A stretch of DNA of 64,000 nucleotides, taken from the NCBI GenBank assembly GCA_016713245.1, contig JADJPM010000005.1, positions 558,001 through 622,000 of the forward strand. The letters are read 5' to 3'. The stretch is from Verrucomicrobiaceae bacterium (GTDB taxonomy: Bacteria; Verrucomicrobiota; Verrucomicrobiia; Verrucomicrobiales; Verrucomicrobiaceae). The translations under genes and the position numbers were made by a program. Positions 1 to 7,795 of the stretch are shown here, one piece after another; the first letter of the stretch is position 1; each line of letters begins with the position of its first letter. Under the pieces are notes generated by a model, which saw only the letters and a program-made list of their open reading frames with translations, was not told the DNA's origin and did not search any database.

Positions 1-1290
1 CTGCGAAGCGAGCATGGAAGGCACACGGGAAGCAGAAGCCGCTACTGCCTTCTCTTTACCTGCCTTTTTCGCCTTCTTCTCTTCATCCGTGAGCGGTGGC
101 GGTGCATCTGCGGCCCATTGGATCTTCTGGCCGGTGTAGGCGGCCTCGCGGCCCATGATGGCAATGAGCGTGCTGCTCATCATGCGATCGCCATCGTTGA
201 TGACCTCGCCTTTGCGGATGGCATTGAAGAGCGCCTCGTGCTCGAGGTCATACATATTCTTCTCCTCACCACGCCAGCGCCAGCGCTGCTCGCCGTCGAT
301 GAAGGGCGCAGAGCCTTTGCCGATCACGAGACGGCCTTTGGTGCCACTGACCACATCGATCACCTCATTGTGGCAGCCGACGATCTGGCGGTTCGTGATG
401 TGGCAGATGAGGCCGCCATCCCATTCAAAGGCCGCGTGGAAATGATCGAAGATGTTTCCGCCTTCATTTGGGATCTGACGGCCGCCCGTGGCGATCACGG
501 AGACCGGCGGCTTATCCTTCATCGCCCAGCAAATCTTATCGAGACTGTGTACAGCCTGCTCGACGAGTGAATCACCGCTGAGCCAGGAGAAGTTATACCA
601 GTTCCGCACCTGCCACTCGACATCGCCCATACCTGCGGGACGACCACTGGCGGGCGGCATCGGCTTCACCGGGCCGGCGTAGTAGGTGGCGAGGATGCTC
701 GTGATGTCGCCGATCTGGCCGTCGTGAAGGCGCTTATAGGCTTCAATGCGGCTGGTGGCATAACGCCAGCAGAAGCCCGCCACGAGATTGAGCTTCTTCT
801 GCTTCGCCTTCTCAATAGCTGCCTGGGCCACGCGGTAGCCAGCGGCATCCACGGCCATCGGCTTCTCGCAGAAGATGTGTTTCCCGGCCTCGACGGCCGC
901 GGTGAGGTGCAGCGGACGAAATCCGGGTGGCGTGGCGAGCAGGACGACATCGACGCCGCAGTCGATGAGCTTCTGGTAGGCATCGAGGCCGGTGAATTTC
1001 TTGTCCGGCTTCACATCGACGCGATCCGGGAACTGCGTGGAGAGATTCTTGATGCTGTTTTCGATCTGCGTGTCGAAGGCATCGGCCACGGCGACGAGCT
1101 TGGCATTGTAATCAGCCCGCAGCGCCTGTGCGGCGGCTCCGGTGCCGCGGCCACCGCAACCGATGAGACCGATGCGGAGTGTTTCATTCGAATCCGCCTT
1201 CTGCTGCGCTCGCAGCGTGCCTGCGGCGGTGAGAATGGCAGTAGTCTGGAGGAACTGACGGCGTGGCTGGGAGGCGGCGGTGGTGAGCAT
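1..1290 (-). CDS. Gfo/Idh/MocA family oxidoreductase with secretion-type N-terminus (3' end outside window)
   Basis: The frame is open from an ATG at 1290 to the window edge, giving 430 residues without a stop, close to the usual family length. The N-terminus carries RRQFLQTTAILTAAGTL, a twin-arginine-like signal, so the enzyme probably acts outside the cytoplasm. It is followed by the Rossmann motif IGLIGCGGRGTG. Further family marks are FCEKPMAVD (the E-K-P motif) and the substrate-domain stretch VAGFCWRYATSR. Members use NAD(P) to oxidise or reduce sugars and related alcohols; secreted members are abundant in Verrucomicrobia and Planctomycetes and mostly lack a known substrate. The C-terminus is lysine- and alanine-rich (EEKKAKKAGKEKA), which is unusual. 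The specific substrate cannot be read from the sequence. Confidence 0.9.
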   Translation of the reverse strand, partial: MLTTAASQPRRQFLQTTAILTAAGTLRAQQKADSNETLRIGLIGCGGRGTGAAAQALRADYNAKLVAVADAFDTQIENSIKNLSTQFPDRVDVKPDKKFTGLDAYQKLIDCGVDVVLLATPPGFRPLHLTAAVEAGKHIFCEKPMAVDAAGYRVAQAAIEKAKQKKLNLVAGFCWRYATSRIEAYKRLHDGQIGDITSILATYYAGPVKPMPPASGRPAGMGDVEWQVRNWYNFSWLSGDSLVEQAVHSLDKICWAMKDKPPVSVIATGGRQIPNEGGNIFDHFHAAFEWDGGLICHITNRQIVGCHNEVIDVVSGTKGRLVIGKGSAPFIDGEQRWRWRGEEKNMYDLEHEALFNAIRKGEVINDGDRMMSSTLIAIMGREAAYTGQKIQWAADAPPPLTDEEKKAKKAGKEKAVAASASRVPSMLASQ

Positions 1291-1341
1291 GGAGGCAGGA
1301 GATTCGCCGCCAACAGCCCATTCCTTTCACAGGGATGTTTA

Positions 1342-1743
1342 TCAGATCAAAAGCTGGGTCACCGGCTCCTCACCAGGCTGGAGCACGGACTCGACGAGTA
1401 ACTGTGTGTCTTCGAGGAAGGTCGCAGCGGCACTGCGCAGAAAATCGACCTCTGCAGCCCGTGTGTGCAGGATGAGCAGAGAGGTCTCTCCCTGAAACAA
1501 CGCTAGGGCAAAGACGCCCTCAAAGCCGAACCAGAAGGATTTCACCTCTCGATCGCCCCCGCTGGAAAAATGCCCGCCAGCATCCAGCAGCATGTGCAGG
1601 GCTCGTTCCGCCCGGAAGTCTTCGTAAGGCAGCAGATTGATGACGATCTGGCGACGCCAGCCGAGCAGCAGGCCGTTCACGGAGCCGGCGTGCTTCAGGC
1701 GCTCCAGCGCGGAACGGAGGGATGGGGTGATCGTGGCGGCCAT
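1342..1743 (-). CDS. Small protein, possible roadblock/LC7-like fold
   Basis: This 133-residue protein starts at the ATG at 1743. The order of elements resembles the roadblock/LC7 fold: an N-terminal helix, a GLLLGWRRQIVINLLP strand pair, a helix, then FWFGFEGVFALALF and LLILHTRAAEVDFLRSAA. Roadblock proteins are regulatory platforms for small GTPases in polarity and motility systems. The assignment rests on pattern only and no GTPase gene is visible nearby. The gene lies 10 bp downstream of another small gene on the same strand (1754-2065), so the two probably form a bicistronic unit. It has no signal peptide or membrane segment and is probably cytoplasmic. It could instead be an unrelated small alpha/beta protein. 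Confidence 0.65.
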   Translation of the reverse strand: MAATITPSLRSALERLKHAGSVNGLLLGWRRQIVINLLPYEDFRAERALHMLLDAGGHFSSGGDREVKSFWFGFEGVFALALFQGETSLLILHTRAAEVDFLRSAAATFLEDTQLLVESVLQPGEEPVTQLLI

Positions 1744-1753
1744 GGCAGAAAAA

Positions 1754-2065
1754 TCAGGCGTCGAGTTCGTTGATGCGGTTCAGCAGTTCGAAAAAGGGCC
1801 GTTTTTCGCCGATCATCGCACCGGCTCCAGGGTCCATGGAACTCGTCCCGGCATCGAAGTAGGCAAAATTGAGGGTGAAATCGTCCTCCTGAAGCGTGCC
1901 GGTCCAGGGAGAGCCCAGTTCGAGGGATTCGCCCAGTTTGGCTCCAAAATGCTTCAGACCCTGAAAATCGGCCGCAAAGGCATCCACGAGGGTTTGGTCC
2001 GCCGTGCTCGAAACGAGGCCTTCGCGCAGGGTGAAGAGTTGCAAGGGCAGCGGGGGCGTTTCCAT
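1754..2065 (-). CDS. Hypothetical small acidic protein
   Basis: This 103-residue protein starts at the ATG at 2065. I do not recognise the family. It is acidic and rich in hydrophobic and aromatic residues (LQEDDFTLNFAYFDAG), has no signal peptide or membrane helix, and ends in a helix FFELLNRINELDA. It is the first gene of a probable two-gene unit with the roadblock-like gene 10 bp downstream, and the long non-coding stretch upstream (2066-2799) would contain its promoter. A role as partner of the downstream protein is plausible from the arrangement only. Confidence 0.6.
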   Translation of the reverse strand: METPPLPLQLFTLREGLVSSTADQTLVDAFAADFQGLKHFGAKLGESLELGSPWTGTLQEDDFTLNFAYFDAGTSSMDPGAGAMIGEKRPFFELLNRINELDA

Positions 2066-2390
2066 GGTGGGCGAAGCGGTTGAGTGCTGCCCGATGTCGT
2101 GTCAAAAATCAGCCGCGAAGGCAAGAAAAATCCCCGACAGCGCTCAAATTGCCAGCGAGCCTGCGCAAACCAACCACGACGGCGGCTTTTTCCCAATTTT
2201 CTCCTTCGATAACTGGAGTTTTTGACAAGTTGTTCACAACGACCTGTGATCTTCTCAATCGTGAAAATCGAGCATCTTCCCGCGCTCTACAAAGCTCCCC
2301 TCCCCCGCCTTTCCGGCTGTTCCACGAGCAAGCTCAAATCGGCCCGACTAGGCGTGGAACGCACGAATTCACGACGAGGAACGGCAGCGA

Positions 2391-2414
2391 GATCGTGACG
2401 AAGCCGTCACGATC
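2391..2414. repeat. Perfect 10-bp hairpin, AAGC loop
   Basis: The arms GATCGTGACG (2391-2400) and CGTCACGATC (2405-2414) are exact complements around the 4-nt loop AAGC. No T-run follows on either strand. It may be an RNA structure or a protein-binding palindrome. Confidence 0.6.
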
Positions 2415-2687
2415 CCGAAAACATGCCAGCGATGCAGGCAAAAGCCATCCGAAGTAGCCCATGACGCTGGAGCCTTGATTTTACAAGGTCTCTAGCGTCA
2501 CACTCCATCCAAAAAACGAGTCGGGTTCAAGCGGTGAGCTGTGCAGCCAACGAAATTCAAACGGTGTTCCACGGGCTCAAAAGACTTCGCCGGACCTCAT
2601 TTGACTAGGCAAGCTCGTCTTGCCCAGCGTGCGGCATGAACATCACCGGGGGATTTTGCCATTTCTGCGTCATACGCATGGCAATTG

Positions 2688-2739
2688 CCTTGTGAACAAG
2701 GAGAAATGGCTGTGAAGGGCAGTCTGCTTGTTCACAAGG
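2688..2739. repeat. Perfect 13-bp inverted repeat upstream of the beta-helix gene
   Basis: CCTTGTGAACAAG at 2688-2700 is repeated exactly in inverted form at 2727-2739, 26 bp apart. Each arm is itself nearly palindromic (CTTGTGAACAAG). The second arm ends 60 bp before the ATG at 2800. A pair of operator half-sites or a 5' leader stem are both possible. Confidence 0.55.
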
Positions 2740-2799
2740 GGAAACCTGTGCGGGACAATCGCTGGCAAAACGCTCTCCGCGAGGCCGTATCCACCCTGC

Positions 2800-4002
2800 A
2801 TGAAGCCACTTTTTGCCCTTTTCGCCCTCTCCGTGACGCTCGCCGCTGGTCCTGCACCAGCCACCGTGGATGCCTCGAAGTTTCCCAGCCTTCAGGCGGC
2901 CTTCGATGCCGTTCCTGAGGCTGGTGGGCTGGTGACACTCCCGCCGGGTGTTTTCGAGATCACGGAGCCTCTCCGAGTGAAAACTGGAGACACCCGAATC
3001 GTCGGGGCCGGGGCAGCCACGCATGTGGTCAACAAGAACGAGGAAGGTGCCCCGGCCTTCATCCTCCGACCGCCCCAGCTCGACGAGGACAAAAAGGCCC
3101 GCCTTTGGCGCATCCAGATGGCGGATCTGCGCATCAGCGGCAGCGAAAAGAGCGGCGATGGTATCTTTGCCGAGTACATTCAGGAAATTTACCTCGAAGG
3201 CGTGTCCATCGACCACCATGGCGGCCACGGCATCCAGTTGAAGAGCTGCTTTGAGGACCCGCGGATCGCCGACTGCATCCTGACCTATAACAAGAAGAGC
3301 GGCATCGAGATCTTCGACTGCCACGACATCGTGGTGAACGCGAACCACTTCGAGGAAAACCAGGACGCCCTGCACTGCGCCGACTCCTTCAACCTCTGCA
3401 TGAACGGCAACAACATCGATGACCACCTCGGCCACGGCATCATCATCGAAAATACCTACGGCTCCGTGGTCAGCGGCAACATGATCGAGGAATGCAATGG
3501 CACCGCGGTGATCCTCGACCGGGATTGCTACGGCATCACGCTGAGCGCCAATGTGATCGCCCACCACCTAGAAGGCGGCATCGACCTGCGAGACGCCTGC
3601 GGTTGCACCCTGAGCGCGAACACCTTCACCATCGCCCACCGATTCTCTGTGCGCGTGGCAGCCGCCTCAGAGCGCAACACGATCACTGGCAACACCTTCT
3701 GCAACACCTACATCGGTGCCGGTCAGGACAAACGCCCCGCCGTGGCCAAAACACCCATGGGTATCGACGAGGGAACCGGCATCCTTTTGGAAACCGGCGT
3801 GAATGGCCTGACGATCACCGGAAACACTTTTTCCGGCCTTTCGACCGAAGCGGTTTGGGCCGATGGCGATGCCAAGAACCTCCTCGTGACGAGCAATCTT
3901 TGCATGGACTGCGGCCGGAGAACAGCTAAGGGAACACCATGGCTTCGTCTCCCAGAAGGAGCCGCTGTCCTGCTGAAGGACAACCTCCTACCCGCTCCCT
4001 GA
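2800..4002 (+). CDS. Secreted right-handed parallel beta-helix repeat protein
   Basis: I chose the ATG at 2800 because it places the signal peptide MKPLFALFALSVTLAAG at the N-terminus; an in-frame upstream extension to 2728 is less likely. The mature 380-residue protein begins with a pectate-lyase-like cap (FPSLQAAFDAVPEAGGLVTL, then GVFEITEPLRVKTGDTRIVG). Many short rungs follow, with NosD/PbH1-type spacing such as NANHFEENQDAL, MNGNNIDDHLGHGIII, VSGNMIEECNGTAVIL, LSANVIAHHLEGGIDL and ITGNTFSGLSTEAV. Such proteins are polysaccharide lyases, hydrolases or binding proteins of the periplasm or cell surface. No catalytic residues can be assigned with certainty, so the substrate is unknown. The gene appears to be transcribed alone. 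Confidence 0.85.
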   Translation: MKPLFALFALSVTLAAGPAPATVDASKFPSLQAAFDAVPEAGGLVTLPPGVFEITEPLRVKTGDTRIVGAGAATHVVNKNEEGAPAFILRPPQLDEDKKARLWRIQMADLRISGSEKSGDGIFAEYIQEIYLEGVSIDHHGGHGIQLKSCFEDPRIADCILTYNKKSGIEIFDCHDIVVNANHFEENQDALHCADSFNLCMNGNNIDDHLGHGIIIENTYGSVVSGNMIEECNGTAVILDRDCYGITLSANVIAHHLEGGIDLRDACGCTLSANTFTIAHRFSVRVAAASERNTITGNTFCNTYIGAGQDKRPAVAKTPMGIDEGTGILLETGVNGLTITGNTFSGLSTEAVWADGDAKNLLVTSNLCMDCGRRTAKGTPWLRLPEGAAVLLKDNLLPAP

Positions 4003-4081
4003 TCCCAACAGCCAGATGCTAGACGTCCAACGCCACCGTGGAAACCCATGCCTCCAGGAGGTCATTTTCACCCGCAAATTA

Positions 4082-4450
4082 ATGTGGGTGCACATGATCA
4101 CCGGGGCATTGGTGATCGCGCTGCTGCTCTTTCACGAGCTCTTTGGCTGGTTCGGCGCAGCATTGGGCTGGTATCTCGCGACTCTGGTGGCCCTGGTGGG
4201 CTTCATGAACGAGTTCCGCTGGTGCCAGTGGATCATTGCTGTCCTTTTTGCCATCATCGCTGCTGCGGGCATCTATTTCACCAACAGCGTGTTTCCCAGC
4301 CTGCAGCCTCCGAAGGCCCCGCTGGTGCCCCACTCGCTGCTGCCGATCTGGGTAGGCATGGCCAACATCACCTACGGGGCGAGCTGTCTGCTGATGCTTT
4401 TCAGCAGCAAGATTCGCCGGGCTGGCGTGGTGGGCTTTACTCTGTGGTGA
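4082..4450 (+). CDS. Small integral membrane protein, about four transmembrane helices
   Basis: From the ATG at 4082 this is 122 residues; an alternative start at 4016 adds 22 hydrophilic residues. Hydrophobic helices are visible at about residues 4-20 (ITGALVIALLLFHELFGW), 22-40, 48-66 and 89-106, ending with a short basic tail (SSKIRRAG). I do not recognise a family. The gene converges on the RNase D gene and the two coding regions overlap by 14 bp at their 3' ends (4437-4450). The context gives no clue to function. Confidence 0.6.
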   Translation: MWVHMITGALVIALLLFHELFGWFGAALGWYLATLVALVGFMNEFRWCQWIIAVLFAIIAAAGIYFTNSVFPSLQPPKAPLVPHSLLPIWVGMANITYGASCLLMLFSSKIRRAGVVGFTLW

Positions 4451-5636
4451 CCGCCGGTGCTAGGCCGAGAGCCTGATTCACGGCGTCAAAAAGCAGCTCA
4501 TGCTGCCACGGCATCAAATGGGTGACCGGGTCTCCCTGAACGACGAGATCTTCGACGGTGGAACGTGATCCAAGCAACGAGGGCTCGATGTCGAGACCAT
4601 TGGCAATAGCCTCCCGCTGCCCGCAAAGCCGGTCGATCGCGTCCCGCTGGGCATCGCTGAGGCGGCTCTTAGTCTTTTTCGGGCGCTGCGGCCATTCGGA
4701 CGGTGCCGAGGCTGTCACTGCGGCCACGATTTCGTGAAACTGCTGCTTCCAGCGTGGGCGCCAGCCATTCGGCGGCGTCAGTGGCACCGTGCCAGCCTCA
4801 AACTGCTCGGCATAGGCCACCATCTGCTTGTTCGACATGATCTTGAAGCACGGCAGGTCACGCTCATGAGCAATGCCTTCCCGCCAGTCCCACATGCCTT
4901 TGAGCAAAGCGAGACCTTGAGGATGAAGACGACCGCACCCGTTCACACGCCACGGGTCATCACGCGGTGCCTTGTCACGAGCGGCGACGTCGTCTTGCAA
5001 GGAACGGCAGCTTTGATGAAACCAGTCTTCCCTGCCCTTTTCACGCAACCCAGCCACGAGACGATCCGCAAGCGGCAGAAGATAGCGAACATCATCCACA
5101 GCGTAGGCAAGCATGTTCGGCGGAAGCGGCCTGCGGCTCCAATCCGCCTTTTGCGAGGCTTTGCAGAGATCGAGATCAAAGTGATTCTTCACCAGCGCCG
5201 CGAGCCCAAACTGTCTCGCGCCTAGCAAACGGGCCGCAATCTGCGTGTCACGAATCACCCGCGGGCTCCAACCGTAGGTGCGGCGGAGCAGCGTGAGATC
5301 GTAGTCAGCACCATGAAACCAAAGCTCATGCGCATCAAGAAGCGCGAGGAGTTCATCCACATGCGGCACGGCCAGCGGATCGACCAGGGCGTATTTCCCG
5401 GCGCAATTCACCTGAAGGAGGCAAAGCTTTTCGTGGTAGTGATGAAGGCTGTCCGCCTCCGTATCGAGGCAGCAACGCTTGTCCGGGCTCTCGGAGAGCC
5501 ATTGACGCATCTCCGCTACCCAGGCGGCCAGTTGCGGAGCGGTGTCGATGAACACCCAGTCCTTCGGTGCGGCGGGCGCATCCACCGCTTCATGCCCGGC
5601 ATGCTGATGAGAATCGGAAGACATGCCGCGCGTCAT
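4437..5636 (-). CDS. rnd: Ribonuclease D-like 3'-5' exonuclease
   Basis: The 399-residue product contains the DEDDy exonuclease motifs: LDTEAD (D58 and E60), then FHGADYDLTLLRR, then YAVDDVRYLL near residue 175. A helical C-terminal region follows, with an HRDC-like segment around HPQGLALLKGMWDWREGIA. RNase D trims 3' ends of tRNA precursors and other small RNAs in the cytoplasm. I chose the ATG at 5636 because it forms an ATGA overlap with the rho stop codon, implying translational coupling; MSSDSH at 5624 is the alternative. It is the last gene of the coaE-rho-rnd unit. Its 3' end overlaps the convergent membrane protein gene. Confidence 0.92.
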   Translation of the reverse strand: MTRGMSSDSHQHAGHEAVDAPAAPKDWVFIDTAPQLAAWVAEMRQWLSESPDKRCCLDTEADSLHHYHEKLCLLQVNCAGKYALVDPLAVPHVDELLALLDAHELWFHGADYDLTLLRRTYGWSPRVIRDTQIAARLLGARQFGLAALVKNHFDLDLCKASQKADWSRRPLPPNMLAYAVDDVRYLLPLADRLVAGLREKGREDWFHQSCRSLQDDVAARDKAPRDDPWRVNGCGRLHPQGLALLKGMWDWREGIAHERDLPCFKIMSNKQMVAYAEQFEAGTVPLTPPNGWRPRWKQQFHEIVAAVTASAPSEWPQRPKKTKSRLSDAQRDAIDRLCGQREAIANGLDIEPSLLGSRSTVEDLVVQGDPVTHLMPWQHELLFDAVNQALGLAPAVTTE

Positions 5637-7111
5637 TTCAGGCCGCCCAGAAGAATCTCGGCATTGTTGCTCGTCCGACCTATATTGCGAAGGAGAAGCT
5701 CCAAGGCGTCCACCGCAGGCACTTGAGCCAGTTGGCGGCGAATCTGCGCGATCCGACGAAACTCTTCCGGATGGTAGAGCAAGTCGTCTTTGCGCGTGCC
5801 GGATTTCAGCACATGCAGCGCCGGGAAGATACGTCGCTCGGAAATCTCGCGATCTAGCGTTGCCTCCATGTTGCCAGTACCCTTGAACTCCTCGAAGATC
5901 ACGTCGTCCATGCGGCTTTCCGTTTCGATCAACGCCGTGGCAATGATCGTCAGGCTGCCGCCCTCCTCGACATTGCGGGCCGAACCGAAAAACTTCTTCG
6001 GCTTCAGCAGCGCATTCTTGCCCACGCCGCCGGACATGAGGGCTCCTTTGCCGCGTTGCAGCATGTTGTAGCCGCGGGCCAGACGCGTGATACTGTCCAG
6101 CAGGATCACTACATCCTTTTTGAGTTCCACGAGCCTGCAAGCACGCTCACGAACCACCTCCGCCACCTGCGTGTGACGCTTCGGGCTCTCGTCGAAGGTA
6201 GAACTGTAGATTTCCACGCCTTGCACGGTCTCTTCGAAGTCGGTCACCTCTTCCGGGCGCTCATCCAGAAGCAGAACGATCAAAGCGACTTCTTTGTGAT
6301 TCGAGACAATGGACCGGGCGATGTCTTTCAGCAGGATCGTTTTGCCGCTTCGAGGAGGTGCACAGATCAATCCGCGCTGACCTTTGCCCAACGGTGCCAC
6401 GAGATCCATGATCCGTACGCTCGGCGGGCACGGTTTCGGCATCTCCAGAATGATGCGCTTGTTCGGGAAGGTCGCCGTGAGCTTGTCGAAATCCGTCGGA
6501 GGCTCCCACTCATCTATCGGCGTGCCTTCCACCTCCGTGATGCGGTCGATGGCAATATACTTGTCCTTGTCCTTCGGCGCTTTGGCATAGCCTGCAATTC
6601 GTTGGCTGGCCCGCAGATTGAACTTTCGAACCAAGAACAATGGCACGAACACATCTTCAGGCAGCGGAGCGAAGCTGTACTTCGGGTAACGTATCAGTCC
6701 GAAATTGTCCCCCCCAAGCTCGAGTATGCCCTCGACCTTCAGCTTCGTCCGGTGCTCGGCCATGAAAGCACAAAGGTCATAAATGAGCTGATGTTTGGTG
6801 CGTGCGGCATTTAGCCGGAATCCCACCGTCTCGGCCAGCGCCTGAATTTCAGCCAGCGTGGAGCTTTGCAGATCATTGATCGAGACCTCCTGCGGAAAGG
6901 GAGGCAGAGCCCCTTCCTCCAGTTTCGGAGCATCCGCGTTCACCGGCGTGCCAACAGCTTCGGTCCGTGGCGCTAGCGCCATTTCAGTGCCTGGCACACT
7001 AGAAGCTTCAGCCGGCATAGTCATGGCTGGATTCGGCACGCAAGATGCGTTTTCCATTCCAGCCGAGGCATCCATTGCCGTCGGCTCGGTGGTTACAGTT
7101 GATTCATTCAT
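5633..7111 (-). CDS. rho: Transcription termination factor Rho
   Basis: The 492-residue protein has an N-terminal extension of about 70 residues rich in Ala, Pro and acidic residues. It is followed by the Rho N-domain (from SINDLQSSTLAEIQALAE), the RNA-binding domain (GILELGGDNFGLIRYP) and the hexameric ATPase core. Core motifs are the P-loop ICAPPRSGKT, the Walker B region VVILLDSITRLARGYN, the R-loop MSGGVGKNALLKP and ALIETESRMDDVIFEEFKGTGN. Rho threads nascent RNA and terminates transcription. The P-loop reads PPRSGKT rather than the common PPKAGKT. The gene overlaps coaE upstream and rnd downstream by 4 bp each (ATGA), so the three are a tight operon. Confidence 0.98.
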   Translation of the reverse strand: MNESTVTTEPTAMDASAGMENASCVPNPAMTMPAEASSVPGTEMALAPRTEAVGTPVNADAPKLEEGALPPFPQEVSINDLQSSTLAEIQALAETVGFRLNAARTKHQLIYDLCAFMAEHRTKLKVEGILELGGDNFGLIRYPKYSFAPLPEDVFVPLFLVRKFNLRASQRIAGYAKAPKDKDKYIAIDRITEVEGTPIDEWEPPTDFDKLTATFPNKRIILEMPKPCPPSVRIMDLVAPLGKGQRGLICAPPRSGKTILLKDIARSIVSNHKEVALIVLLLDERPEEVTDFEETVQGVEIYSSTFDESPKRHTQVAEVVRERACRLVELKKDVVILLDSITRLARGYNMLQRGKGALMSGGVGKNALLKPKKFFGSARNVEEGGSLTIIATALIETESRMDDVIFEEFKGTGNMEATLDREISERRIFPALHVLKSGTRKDDLLYHPEEFRRIAQIRRQLAQVPAVDALELLLRNIGRTSNNAEILLGGLK

Positions 7112-7722
7112 TCGATGTTAAGGAGATTGGCAAGCAGCAGCGTCTGGTGTTCCAAAGCCGATCGGTCACCGTCGTTCCAAATGACCACATCTGCCTTCTC
7201 CACCTTGGCATCAATGGGCCACTGGGCATCTAGAAAGGCTAGCGTTGTCGCCTCATCCAGTCCCCTGTTGTCCATCATTCGCCTGACTTGCACCGACCGG
7301 CTGGCAGCCACCACGATGACCAAGTCCGCTGAGATTACCTCACCAATCTCATAGTGCAGCGGCACTTCCGCAACAAAAACCTTGGCGCTCTCCGCTTTGG
7401 CTTTCAGCCTTGCGGCCTCAAGTGCCTGCAAAACATGGGAGTGAACCACCTTTTCAAGTTTAGCGAGCTTTGCCAAGTCAGGCAGGACTACCTTACGCAA
7501 CCACTGCCGATCCACCCTCGTCGAACCAACGTCATCTGTCTTCAAGACTTCTCGTCCTAAACACTCACTCAGCTCTCGCATGAACACCTGTGTCTCGTAA
7601 AGCTCACCAACTGCAACATCGGACGAAAAAGCCACCAACCTCTGCACAAAAAGAGGTAACAAACCAGCTATAAAAGCCGATTTTCCAGTTCCAACCCCAC
7701 CTGAAATCAAAAGATTAGTCAT
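7108..7722 (-). CDS. coaE: Dephospho-CoA kinase (divergent)
   Basis: The 204-residue protein opens with the P-loop LLISGGVGTGKSAF. It retains the CoaE landmarks in order: an SSDVAVGELY segment matching the DAD..V..LY motif, LEKVVHSHV (LE.I.HP.V), VPLHYE (VPLLFE), ADLVIVVAAS, and ADVVIWNDGD near the C-terminus. CoaE phosphorylates the ribose 3'-hydroxyl of dephospho-CoA, the last step of CoA synthesis. The sequence is clearly divergent from the consensus. It is the first gene of the coaE-rho-rnd unit and begins 11 bp after the terminator that closes the pilus-like cluster. Its stop overlaps the rho start. Confidence 0.85.
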   Translation of the reverse strand: MTNLLISGGVGTGKSAFIAGLLPLFVQRLVAFSSDVAVGELYETQVFMRELSECLGREVLKTDDVGSTRVDRQWLRKVVLPDLAKLAKLEKVVHSHVLQALEAARLKAKAESAKVFVAEVPLHYEIGEVISADLVIVVAASRSVQVRRMMDNRGLDEATTLAFLDAQWPIDAKVEKADVVIWNDGDRSALEHQTLLLANLLNIE

Positions 7723-7732
7723 GTATGCAAAA

Positions 7733-7762
7733 GAACGAGCCGCAATTCACTGCGGCCCGTTC
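7733..7762 (-). terminator. Rho-independent terminator after the secretin gene
   Basis: On the minus strand a 12-bp stem (7762-7751 with 7744-7733, one mismatch) closes a 6-nt loop and is followed by TTTT. It lies 34 bp downstream of the secretin stop and just before coaE, so it separates the pilus-like cluster from the coaE-rho-rnd unit. Confidence 0.75.
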
Positions 7763-7795
7763 AATCAAAAAAAATGAGATCAACTCTTGGTTAAA

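Larger units (their letters stand above)
2066..2799. other. Long intergenic region with three hairpin-forming inverted repeats
   Basis: No convincing gene is present. The only longer open frame (2080-2457, plus) is low-complexity and lacks a ribosome binding site. The stretch separates two divergent transcription units and is less GC-rich than the flanking genes around 2200-2280. It holds a perfect 10-bp hairpin (2391-2414), an interrupted stem (2462-2468 with 2494-2500, and 2473-2477 with 2484-2488), and a perfect 13-bp inverted repeat (2688-2739). None is followed by a T-run on either strand, so they are not typical terminators. Confidence 0.6.

Noticed and set aside
118..1401. Plus-strand open frames of 150 and 225 residues
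   Set aside because: They lie antisense to the oxidoreductase gene, whose motifs (GCGGRGTG, EKP) are unambiguous; the plus-strand translations are His/Ala/Asp-rich shadows.
2080..2457. 125-residue open frame in the intergenic region
   Set aside because: Low-complexity Ser/Thr/Arg/Pro composition, no ribosome binding site, no recognisable domain.
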